Source: Patescibacteria group bacterium
GTDB lineage: Bacteria; Patescibacteriota; Microgenomatia; UBA8517
Direction: 5' to 3'
Assembly: GCA_022562395.1 (NCBI GenBank)
Contig: JADFPI010000007.1
Span: 1-38,251, forward strand
DNA length: 38,251 nt
The position numbers were made by a program, and so were the translations under genes. Below are positions 23,928-31,413 of this stretch, in pieces. The notes beneath the pieces are model-generated. The model made no database searches. It was not told the DNA's origin and worked only from the letters and a program-made list of their open reading frames with translations. The first letter of the stretch is position 1. Each line of letters starts with the position of its first letter.

Positions 23928-24905
23928 CTAATCGGTAAATATCTGGACGAAAATCTTACCATAGACGCCGTTGTCGATTATTCCAATTCCAACACGGTTA
24001 AAATCGGTGGATAAAATATTTTTGCGGTGGCCTTCGGAGTTAATAAGACCCGTGTGGGCAGTTGAAACCGTGGGGGCGAGGGCTAAATTCTCTCCAGCAG
24101 CTAAAAAAGCTATACCGGCCTTGTCAAGCCTTCCTCCTAAGTCCTCACCTTCCGGCGATATATGACCAAAATAGCTTCTCTCCCACATATCGGTCGCATG
24201 TGCCCTGGCAACCGGCACAAGTTCGGGCCTCCATTCAAGCTCGTGTATTCCTCTGCTTTGCCTCTCATTATTTACCAGCTCAAAAATCTGGGCTTCAGAA
24301 GTCTCATCGACCGATAACTCTCTCTTTCCTACTGTGAGCTCAACCGTCTCTCTACTTTCCGGCCTAACAGTAAGGTAAGTTAAGCTATCCTCTATTACTC
24401 CTCCGAAAATCTCGTTAATTTTTGTCTCGGCCCCAGAAGTTTTTTGGACAATGAAACCACCAATTCGCGAGTCAGTTATATCTGATTTAACTTTCGGAGA
24501 AATTGGGAAGGCCAAAGCAAGAGTTAATATAAAAGCAACGACAACCAACCCCTCGCCTACCGCCGGAATCACTCCTAAAATTTTGTTAAAAATATTTTTG
24601 TGGAGTGTTTTGGGCAACCTAGTCACAAGATAGGTTAAAAGCTGGCCCAAAATTGCCTCAATTACTATTACGGCAAATAAAAATCCAACTGCGTTAGCAA
24701 CTGAATGACTCAAAGAAAAATTAGCCCTTAAAAATGCCGAAGCGAATTTGTATAAGCGAAGGGAGGCGGCAATAGAAATAGTAAAAGAAACAAAATCGGC
24801 CAAAAGAATCCAAAAGCCGTATTTAACCGCTCGGCTTACAAAAAAGACAAGAATTAAAATTACAACTAAATCAATCCAGTTTCCTTGGAGAAAGGGAATA
24901 TTCAT
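23928..24905 (-). CDS. CvpA-like membrane domain fused to CAP/SCP domain
   Basis: N-terminal TM region like CvpA; C-terminal FELVNNERQSRGIHELEWRPELVPVARAHATDMWERSYFGHISPEGEDLGGRL...AGENLA...HRKNIL. Confidence 0.88.
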   Translation of the reverse strand: MNIPFLQGNWIDLVVILILVFFVSRAVKYGFWILLADFVSFTISIAASLRLYKFASAFLRANFSLSHSVANAVGFLFAVIVIEAILGQLLTYLVTRLPKTLHKNIFNKILGVIPAVGEGLVVVAFILTLALAFPISPKVKSDITDSRIGGFIVQKTSGAETKINEIFGGVIEDSLTYLTVRPESRETVELTVGKRELSVDETSEAQIFELVNNERQSRGIHELEWRPELVPVARAHATDMWERSYFGHISPEGEDLGGRLDKAGIAFLAAGENLALAPTVSTAHTGLINSEGHRKNILSTDFNRVGIGIIDNGVYGKIFVQIFTD

Positions 24906-25246
24906 TTCTTTCTGGATTTAGCTTCATCTTTCAATTGCTTCAATCGCCACATGAACAGCTTCACCGGCGACTTAACATCTAATGCGTCTTTGACAAAATT
25001 CCTGGCGGCCTCAAGAAGTCCACGTGGGGTTTCTTTGGCGAGCTTGATGTAAAGACTTCTGTTCTTTAAATCTCCAAGTTCTTTGGCAAGCTCGTATCCG
25101 TATTTCTGAAACTCGTGAGAAATATATTTATCCTTGTCGCTTTTAAAATCTTTAAGAACGCCGGCGACAGAAGAAAATCCTCCGGCCTTATCTTGAGTTT
25201 TGTCATCATCACTTATCATGGATTCTCTTTTTGAATATCGCCACAA
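24902..25246 (-). CDS. Hypothetical protein
   Basis: Coding ORF overlapping the neighbouring start; basic helical sequence. Confidence 0.6.
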   Translation of the reverse strand: MWRYSKRESMISDDDKTQDKAGGFSSVAGVLKDFKSDKDKYISHEFQKYGYELAKELGDLKNRSLYIKLAKETPRGLLEAARNFVKDALDVKSPVKLFMWRLKQLKDEAKSRKK

Positions 25247-26411
25247 GCGGAAATGTGCTAAAAATTGCCGCTAAAACAAAACCGCCGGTCAAGTTTCCCC
25301 CAAAATAAATCCAGCCGATTAGAATCAAAAGCACCAAAAGTGCTCCCATTATCATCGTCGTTTCTCTAAAAAGTATGGCCTTTGCGCTTTCTGCTTCTAG
25401 CGCCTTTTTATAAGTTAGGGCGTTCAGGGGTAAATTGACCATTCTTTGGCCGAAATTCTCAAGACTGTCTGCTATTATAAAAACCGGAAAAGACTTGTTC
25501 AAAATCCTCAAAATCCAAGACAAGGCCGATAGCGGTGCCCCAAGCGCAATTATTGTCCTTTCTCCCTGTCTGTCAACCCAATCTCCAACAGCTATGGAAA
25601 AAATCGAGGCAACTAAGGCAGCAACCGAGACTATCGCACCCAAGGAAATAACCTGTCCAAAAAATAGAAATAGAAAGAGCGGCCAAATGGTCGAATATAA
25701 AACAGACTCTGCGGAGGAACCCATGTACGCAAGGGATATGGACTTGTGAGTCCTAATCAAGCCAAGAACTTCTTTAAACTTAATATCTCTTCTTTGACGT
25801 TTGTCGTGGTCTTTGCCCAAAAGTAGTAGGCCAGCAATCATAAAAAGCCCTGAGAAAATAAAAAGAGTATTAAAGCCGAAATAGGTGGTAATTAACGCGC
25901 CGACTATTGGGGCGAGAACCGAGGCGATAGTCTCCAGAAAATTTGCCTCACCCACGCCCTGGCCGAAGTGCTCGCTATCTTCTGTTTTTATAAAGTATCC
26001 GTGATAGCCCCACCAGAAAAACCCAGCGTGAATTCCCCAAGAAATAGCTGCCAGTAAAAAAAGATATGGGTATGAGGATGCAAAAACTAAAGAGACAATA
26101 AATACTAAGAAGGGAATCCCGGACAACCAAATTATTCCCTTAAAGCCTATTTTCCTACTTAAATCCTCGGAGATAGAAAAAGTTATGAGCTTGGTAGTTA
26201 AAATTAAAAAAAAGTAAGCCAAAACTAAGATGACGGATGTGCTTTTGGCTAGCCCAAGGCCTTGCGTAACTTGGTAAATGTAGATGGGAGAAAAAAGTGT
26301 TAAGAGTGCCACTCCAACGCGTCTGGCGACTCCTGCTAAAAAAAGGTGCATTAAGTCGGGCTTGGGGCGATGGAAAAAATTAAGATTTATCGGTAGATGC
26401 CAGGCGAGCAT
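25209..26411 (-). CDS. MFS-type membrane transporter
   Basis: About 12 hydrophobic segments; AVGDWVDRQGERTIIALGAPLSALSWILR and ISEDLSRKIGFKG loop motifs. Confidence 0.8.
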   Translation of the reverse strand: MLAWHLPINLNFFHRPKPDLMHLFLAGVARRVGVALLTLFSPIYIYQVTQGLGLAKSTSVILVLAYFFLILTTKLITFSISEDLSRKIGFKGIIWLSGIPFLVFIVSLVFASSYPYLFLLAAISWGIHAGFFWWGYHGYFIKTEDSEHFGQGVGEANFLETIASVLAPIVGALITTYFGFNTLFIFSGLFMIAGLLLLGKDHDKRQRRDIKFKEVLGLIRTHKSISLAYMGSSAESVLYSTIWPLFLFLFFGQVISLGAIVSVAALVASIFSIAVGDWVDRQGERTIIALGAPLSALSWILRILNKSFPVFIIADSLENFGQRMVNLPLNALTYKKALEAESAKAILFRETTMIMGALLVLLILIGWIYFGGNLTGGFVLAAIFSTFPLVAIFKKRIHDK

Positions 26412-26430
26412 GGGTTTAGTTAATTAGTGA

Positions 26431-26991
26431 TTAGAGATTAGTTAATTGGCTAAGATCCTTTATTATTCTATCAATTACTTGAGTGACTACCTTCAACTCG
26501 TCCTTTGTAAAATTCTGCAAAACGTATTGCTCGCCAGGAATTCTATCTTCCTGTTCACGGTTATCAACTCCTACTCTAACATGCCAAAAGTCAGAACTTC
26601 CTAACTCATTATAAATAGAAAGTAACCCTTTATGCTCTTTTGGACCTTTACCTTTTTGGATTTTATAGCTTCCTAAACGTAAATCTAAATCATCATGAAC
26701 TATATAAATATCATCGTGTTTTAATTCCGGGTGACTTTTGTATACATAAGCGATAGATATGCCCGATTTATTCATATATATTTGAGGCTTTATAAGTTCT
26801 AATTTTTCCCCTTTTATCTCAAACCAAATATACTGGAGTTTGCCTTTTGTACTTCCTTTCCACTCTTGCTGTAACCCGTAACCAGTAACCCGTAACTCTT
26901 CAACTAACCTATCAACCACCATAAACCCAACATTATGGCGACTATCTTTATACTTCTCCCCTGGATTACCTAGTCCTACAATTAGTTTCAT
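26431..26991 (-). CDS. pth: Peptidyl-tRNA hydrolase
   Basis: MKLIVGLGNPGEKYKDSRHNVGFMVVDRL, KPQIYMNKSG, IYIVHDDLDLRLG, GPKEHKGLLSI. Confidence 0.96.
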   Translation of the reverse strand: MKLIVGLGNPGEKYKDSRHNVGFMVVDRLVEELRVTGYGLQQEWKGSTKGKLQYIWFEIKGEKLELIKPQIYMNKSGISIAYVYKSHPELKHDDIYIVHDDLDLRLGSYKIQKGKGPKEHKGLLSIYNELGSSDFWHVRVGVDNREQEDRIPGEQYVLQNFTKDELKVVTQVIDRIIKDLSQLTNL

Positions 26992-27003
26992 AGCTGTTAG
27001 AGG

Positions 27004-27384
27004 TTAGCGCTTAGTGTTTCGAAAACTCGCTGTCGACTTTATCAAGCCATTCAACATCTTACCTATTTCGTCGACTATAGCTACTAGCCTTTCCAGGTTT
27101 TTCCTATTAATGTACTTTCTATCAAATGAGATATAAAGCAAACTTTTAACTTCGGATAGAGAACCTCTTGCATTTCTATAAAACATAATAGTCTCAGCCG
27201 TGTGGTAACGCGAAAATCCTTCTGCGATGTTAGACATAGTGGAAACTCCAGCTCTTCTTAACTGGTCAATTAGATTAAACCTCTCTTCTCTTGGAAATTT
27301 AGAAGTTACGTCATAAAGGAGATTAGTTAGCTTTCTCGCTTTCTGCCAAACTTTTAAATCTTCGAAGGATTCTATCTTCCCCAT
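27004..27384 (-). CDS. Four helix bundle (S23/IVP-like) protein
   Basis: FEDLKVWQKARKLTNLLYDVTSKFPREERFNLIDQLRRAGVSTMSNIAEGFSR...FYRNARGSLSEVKSLL. Confidence 0.93.
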   Translation of the reverse strand: MGKIESFEDLKVWQKARKLTNLLYDVTSKFPREERFNLIDQLRRAGVSTMSNIAEGFSRYHTAETIMFYRNARGSLSEVKSLLYISFDRKYINRKNLERLVAIVDEIGKMLNGLIKSTASFRNTKR

Positions 27385-27445
27385 CTAGTAAATGTTACTA
27401 TACTACTCTCCTAAGCTCTAATACCTAGCCTCTCATAGCTGAAAC

Positions 27446-28102
27446 TCAGTTGGGTTCTTCGATAAAAGGAACGAAGTGGAAAATTCCGTGTTCTTCTTTT
27501 TTGACCTTTCCGCTTTTTAACTTAATAAATTCTGTCATTTCTTTATTCTCTCCCTTCCCAACCGGCGCAACCAATACACCTCCTTTTTTTAATTGTTCAA
27601 ACAAGGCCGGCGGCACGTCTTCCTCCAATCCTGCCGTAATTAAAATTGCCTCAAACGGAGCTTTCGCGGGCCATCCCCACTCTCCACTTCCCATTCTCAC
27701 AGATACATTTTTGTATCCCAATTTTTTTAGCCTCTTTTTTGCTCTTTTGGCCAAAGACTCAAGAACCTCAAGCGAATAAACCTCTTTTGCTAAATGAGAT
27801 AAGACCGCTGCCTGATAACCTGAACCCGTCCCTATTTCTAAAACCTTCTCGTCTCCCTTTAGGTCTAAAAGATTTGTCATAAAAGCAACCGTATAAGGCT
27901 GACTCATTGTCTGGCCGTGCCCTATTGGAACAGGACCATCTTTATATGCCAAATGTTTATATACGCTCGGTGCAAATTTCTCTCTGGGAACTTGAAGCAT
28001 GGCCGAAAAGACTTCTGGGGCATCAAGGCCATATACCCTTTCTATTTCCCAAATCATCTTTTGTCTCTTTGAGGTTGTGCGAGATGGTCTAGGCTTTCTC
28101 AA
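27446..28102 (-). CDS. pcm: Protein-L-isoaspartate O-methyltransferase
   Basis: IGHGQTMSQPYTVAFMTNLL, VLEIGTGSGYQAAVLSHLA, PFEAILITAGLEEDVPPALFEQLKKGGVLVAPVG. Confidence 0.95.
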   Translation of the reverse strand: MRKPRPSRTTSKRQKMIWEIERVYGLDAPEVFSAMLQVPREKFAPSVYKHLAYKDGPVPIGHGQTMSQPYTVAFMTNLLDLKGDEKVLEIGTGSGYQAAVLSHLAKEVYSLEVLESLAKRAKKRLKKLGYKNVSVRMGSGEWGWPAKAPFEAILITAGLEEDVPPALFEQLKKGGVLVAPVGKGENKEMTEFIKLKSGKVKKEEHGIFHFVPFIEEPN

Positions 28103-28460
28103 TTAGCTGTTTAGCAATCTTACCTAAAAAAGGCACTTCCCATCTGTCTCCTTGCCAAGCTTTGTAGGTTAAAATTAGCCAAAGAATGACTCCTACTATG
28201 AAAACCAAGGGCGACACAATGGCAAGAAATATTGAAAAAATCAAAACCCAATTAAGTATATAAAGAGACAGAAAAACAACCAAGGATTGCATTGCGTAAA
28301 ATCTCACAAACGAATCTTTCTCGAGTAAGAGAAATAATACTGGGACGACTATGGTTGGGCCAAGTAAAGCCGAAAGAGCCGCGGCTGTTTCTTTCTTTAA
28401 TCCTGTACCTGATGCTGCTGCCATATTTATCACCACCCGTCGCTTACTTAATCTTTTCAA
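28089..28460 (-). CDS. DUF4870-like membrane protein
   Basis: LSALLGPTIVVPVLFLLLEKDSFVRFYAMQSLVVFLSLYILN...ILTYKAWQGDRWEVPFLGKIA. Confidence 0.75.
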   Translation of the reverse strand: MKRLSKRRVVINMAAASGTGLKKETAAALSALLGPTIVVPVLFLLLEKDSFVRFYAMQSLVVFLSLYILNWVLIFSIFLAIVSPLVFIVGVILWLILTYKAWQGDRWEVPFLGKIAKQLIEKA

Positions 28461-28492
28461 AAATCCCCCACGGGGTCAATAGGATTCTTTTT

Positions 28493-28547
28493 CCAACCAA
28501 AAACCCCTGCTTTTCTGGTGCAATTACCAGATTGCAGGGATTGTTGG
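28493..28547. other. 55-nt imperfect inverted repeat upstream of the 28573 ORF
   Basis: CCAACC...CCCTGC..TCTGGT-gcaatt-ACCAGA..GCAGGG..GTTGG nested arms; no T tract on either strand. Confidence 0.55.
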
Positions 28548-28572
28548 CTCGAAATGTTAGAATTTTGACGAT

Positions 28573-28782
28573 ATGAACAAGCGTGTATCTAGGCCGATTA
28601 TTAAACCCGTGGACTCTTGGAGTGAGTCAGTTGACGAAAGCAAACGAATTAAAACGGAAGGCAAGACTGTCATGATTCACTCAACCGAAGAGGGTATTTT
28701 GGTCCATGAGCTGAACGACGGTGACCTTCTCGCCTATGGCGCGCTACTTGAAAGAGAAAATTACAGTTTCCGAGTTTTATAA
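28573..28782 (+). CDS. Hypothetical 69-aa protein
   Basis: MNKRVSRPIIKPVDSWSESVDESKRIKTEGKTVMIHSTEEGILVHELNDGDLLAYGALLERENYSFRVL. Confidence 0.5.
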   Translation: MNKRVSRPIIKPVDSWSESVDESKRIKTEGKTVMIHSTEEGILVHELNDGDLLAYGALLERENYSFRVL

Positions 28783-28835
28783 TCGTTGGCAGAACATCCC
28801 GAGTCTGACTCGGGGGATGAATGCCAAAAACGATT
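28780..28835. repeat. 56-nt nested inverted repeat with GC-rich palindromic core
   Basis: AATCGTTGGCAgaaCATCCCGAGTCtGACTCGGGgGATGaaTGCCaaaAACGATT: three nested complementary arms. Confidence 0.7.
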
Positions 28836-28978
28836 ACAAAATTCCGAGAGGGAGATTATAGATAGAGTAGCTGAGAGTCCGCCAACTCATGTAAACTTGA
28901 AAAAATACCGAGGCCTCTTAGTCCTCGGAAGTTTATAGAAGAACCGGGCTTAAAGGTAAAGAAAGATAAAAAGTGCGC

Positions 28979-30286
28979 CTAGAAAAGCGTGGTTTGGTCG
29001 GCGGAAGCTTTTTCCTTTTTCATCTCTTCTTCCTTCCAAATCTTCACTTTTCCAAAAACTCCATCATACCCAGGCTCGATTACAATGTCTCCCGCTCGTA
29101 CCTTTTTTATCCCTTCGACTACCTTCTCATCGGCCACATTTTGCAATTCCTTTAGAGGAGTCTTGAGTAAAACATTAAACTCATTTCCGAAAGGGCCAAT
29201 CAATTGCTCGTAAGCAACCATAACTGTTTTAGTGCCTACTCCCATACCTCGAGCTTCTGCAATAATCTCTAGAAGTGGAACAAGCATCGCATAAGAAGGC
29301 CTCCTACCTTCCTTGTCCTTTATCCAACGTACACCAAATTCATCCATCTGGGACTCTGTGTCCACGTCATAAGAGGCCAAACTCTCTACCCTGCTCATTA
29401 CCCCAACCGTTAAGTTCTTGCCGCAAACTGGGCATGTAACTCCTTTCTTCCTTGTCTCTTTTGGAGAATAAACAACCTTGCATTTTCTGTGGCCCGTATA
29501 ATGATATTTTCCCTCCTCGGGATAAAACTCTAGCGTATATGCTATTTTTGAATTACCCTTGCCAACGATAGCCTCTCTTACACTTTCGTAGCTTATCTCT
29601 GGTAGTTCAAACACCGTTGCCTCACGACCCAATTTTTGCGGAGAATGTGCATCGGAAAAGGAAACAATTCTTCTTTCTTTTAGTTCCTCTATTCGCCAAT
29701 TCATTGCAGGGTCGGAAGACAGGCCTGTCTCAATTGCATAAATTGAGCCGGCCAAATCACCAAAACACTCGCTTAGGGAATCAAATCCACTCATAGAGCC
29801 GTAAAGAGAAAACCAGGGTGTCCAGGCATGGGCAGGGATTATAAGACACCTTTCGTCAACATCAAGTACTATTTGGGCAACGGTTTTGGCCGAAAGACCA
29901 ACAATCGGTCTTCCATCGGAAAGTAAATTTGCTCCCCTGGCCGCAAATTCCTTATTAATCTTCTCAACAACCTCGAAGCTAGGTGCAAAAATAAGCGTGT
30001 GAATTCTTCTTGTTTTTTCTCCCTGGGAATAAATTGAACTAACTTCGGTCGAAAGCAAGAAACGAGGTGCACCCTCACCTTCCCCTTTTACTTTGTAAGT
30101 TCCTTCCCCCGCCTCCTCCAAGTTTGCTTTGAGTTCCCGAAACCATACCGGGTGTGTCCAATCGCCAGTGGCCACAAGATCAATCCCTTTCTTTCTGGCC
30201 CACCGGCTAATCGTAGGAACAACCATCTTCGAAGATACCGCTCTTGCAAACCTAGAGTGAAGCTGTAAATCGGCAATAACTTTCAT
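28979..30286 (-). CDS. Endonuclease Q family / PHP-domain protein
   Basis: MKVIADLQLHSRFARAVS, GIDLVATGDWTHP, VSFSDAHSPQKLGREATVF, zinc-finger CPVCGKNLTVGVMSRVE. Confidence 0.88.
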   Translation of the reverse strand: MKVIADLQLHSRFARAVSSKMVVPTISRWARKKGIDLVATGDWTHPVWFRELKANLEEAGEGTYKVKGEGEGAPRFLLSTEVSSIYSQGEKTRRIHTLIFAPSFEVVEKINKEFAARGANLLSDGRPIVGLSAKTVAQIVLDVDERCLIIPAHAWTPWFSLYGSMSGFDSLSECFGDLAGSIYAIETGLSSDPAMNWRIEELKERRIVSFSDAHSPQKLGREATVFELPEISYESVREAIVGKGNSKIAYTLEFYPEEGKYHYTGHRKCKVVYSPKETRKKGVTCPVCGKNLTVGVMSRVESLASYDVDTESQMDEFGVRWIKDKEGRRPSYAMLVPLLEIIAEARGMGVGTKTVMVAYEQLIGPFGNEFNVLLKTPLKELQNVADEKVVEGIKKVRAGDIVIEPGYDGVFGKVKIWKEEEMKKEKASADQTTLF

Positions 30287-30348
30287 TGGGGCACATTATA
30301 TACCAATTTCGCTTAGTTTTCATTTAAAAATGAGGCATACCTGCCCGC

Positions 30349-30412
30349 AATCGGCTTAAACGATAGCTTTTGCAGGCGGGTACGAATACCTGGCTGCGCA
30401 GGCAGGCCTTAA
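30349..30412. repeat. Intergenic GC-rich palindromic elements
   Basis: TACCTGCCCGCAATCG...CGAT...TTGCAGGCGGGTA stem followed by CCTGgCTGCGCAGgCAGG. Confidence 0.6.
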
Positions 30413-30441
30413 TGCAAATTCGGGTAGTATGAGCATACCCC

Positions 30442-31413
30442 TTAGGTTAACTGGACTACAAGAAATGCGACATAAAGCAAAATAAGTACTACTCCCTCAC
30501 GCCTGTCCAATCTGTGTTTACTCCTAATGAATTGCCAAAAAGTAAGATAGATAACTACAAACGCCGCTGCTGCAAAAAAATATTTGTTTGTGTCAATAAT
30601 CTCTATCGGATGAATAACAGCGACCAAACCTAAGACCAAAGTAGAGTTGGCAATAGTTGAACCCAAAAGATTTCCGAAGAACATCGAGGGCTCGTGTTCT
30701 TTTATTGATCGAAAAGAAAAAGCAAGTTCGGGCAAAGAAGTGCCCACGGCTATAATAATAAGACCTATTACAAAAAGGGGTATATTGAAAGAGGTTGCAA
30801 GGGCCGAAGAAAGCTTTACTATCGCGTTGGCCGAGAACAGAAGGACGGCGATACCTACAAAAAGCCTCCCAAATTCTCTCTTTTTTTCGGTATCAATATT
30901 ATAAAACTTTCGAACAAAACGATAAATAAAATTTTCTTGCTTCTGTTCTTCTCCAATTTGTATAAACCTGGCTCTAAAAAAACTTGAGGCATAAGCAAAA
31001 TAAACAGCTAAAAGAATTAAGCCATCTACCCTGCTTAGCTTAGTGTCTAAAACTAAAATGAGCGGTAGGACTCCTGCCGCTAAGGCAATCCAAACGTCGC
31101 GCTTTAAGTAAGTTCCATGAACTCTTATTCTGCCAACAACCAGCGCTGTAACTCCGGCGACGAGAGAGATATTGGCGATATTTGAACCAATCACCACTCC
31201 CAAGGCTAGATTTGGCTTTCCCTCAATTGCCGAAGTTATCCCGACAAAAAGCTCGGGGAATGAAGTACCGAGGGCTAAAATAAGCGCAGAAATAGTAAAT
31301 GCTGCCGTTTTTGAATCCTTGCTAATTCTTCTTATGGCGACAATTACCCAGTCGGCGCTTTTTATAAGGAAAAGAGAAAATATGATGATTAAGAGAATTG
31401 ATCCGCCTATCAT
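30442..31413 (-). CDS. Calcium/sodium antiporter (CaCA family)
   Basis: ALILALGTSFPELFVGITSAIEGKPNLALGVVIGSNIANI and IAVGTSLPELAFSFRSIKEHEPSMFFGNLLGSTIANSTLVLG repeats. Confidence 0.95.
   Translation of the reverse strand: MIGGSILLIIIFSLFLIKSADWVIVAIRRISKDSKTAAFTISALILALGTSFPELFVGITSAIEGKPNLALGVVIGSNIANISLVAGVTALVVGRIRVHGTYLKRDVWIALAAGVLPLILVLDTKLSRVDGLILLAVYFAYASSFFRARFIQIGEEQKQENFIYRFVRKFYNIDTEKKREFGRLFVGIAVLLFSANAIVKLSSALATSFNIPLFVIGLIIIAVGTSLPELAFSFRSIKEHEPSMFFGNLLGSTIANSTLVLGLVAVIHPIEIIDTNKYFFAAAAFVVIYLTFWQFIRSKHRLDRREGVVLILLYVAFLVVQLT

Noticed and set aside
23196-27384. Four helix bundle proteins as 23S rRNA intervening-sequence products
   Set aside because: No rRNA sequence surrounds either gene; they are free-standing family members, so no IVS claim is made.
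28783-28938. Stop-codon recoding or readthrough joining the 69-aa ORF to the downstream open frame
   Set aside because: The separating stop is TAA, not the UGA reassigned in some CPR lineages, and UGA is used as a normal terminator here (e.g. the 1269-2135 CDS).
28836-28975. RNase P RNA or tmRNA candidate in the A-rich region with a CCGAGG...CCTCGG hairpin
   Set aside because: Conserved core motifs (e.g. GAGGAAAGTCC-type RNase P block, tmRNA tRNA-like ends) were not found.
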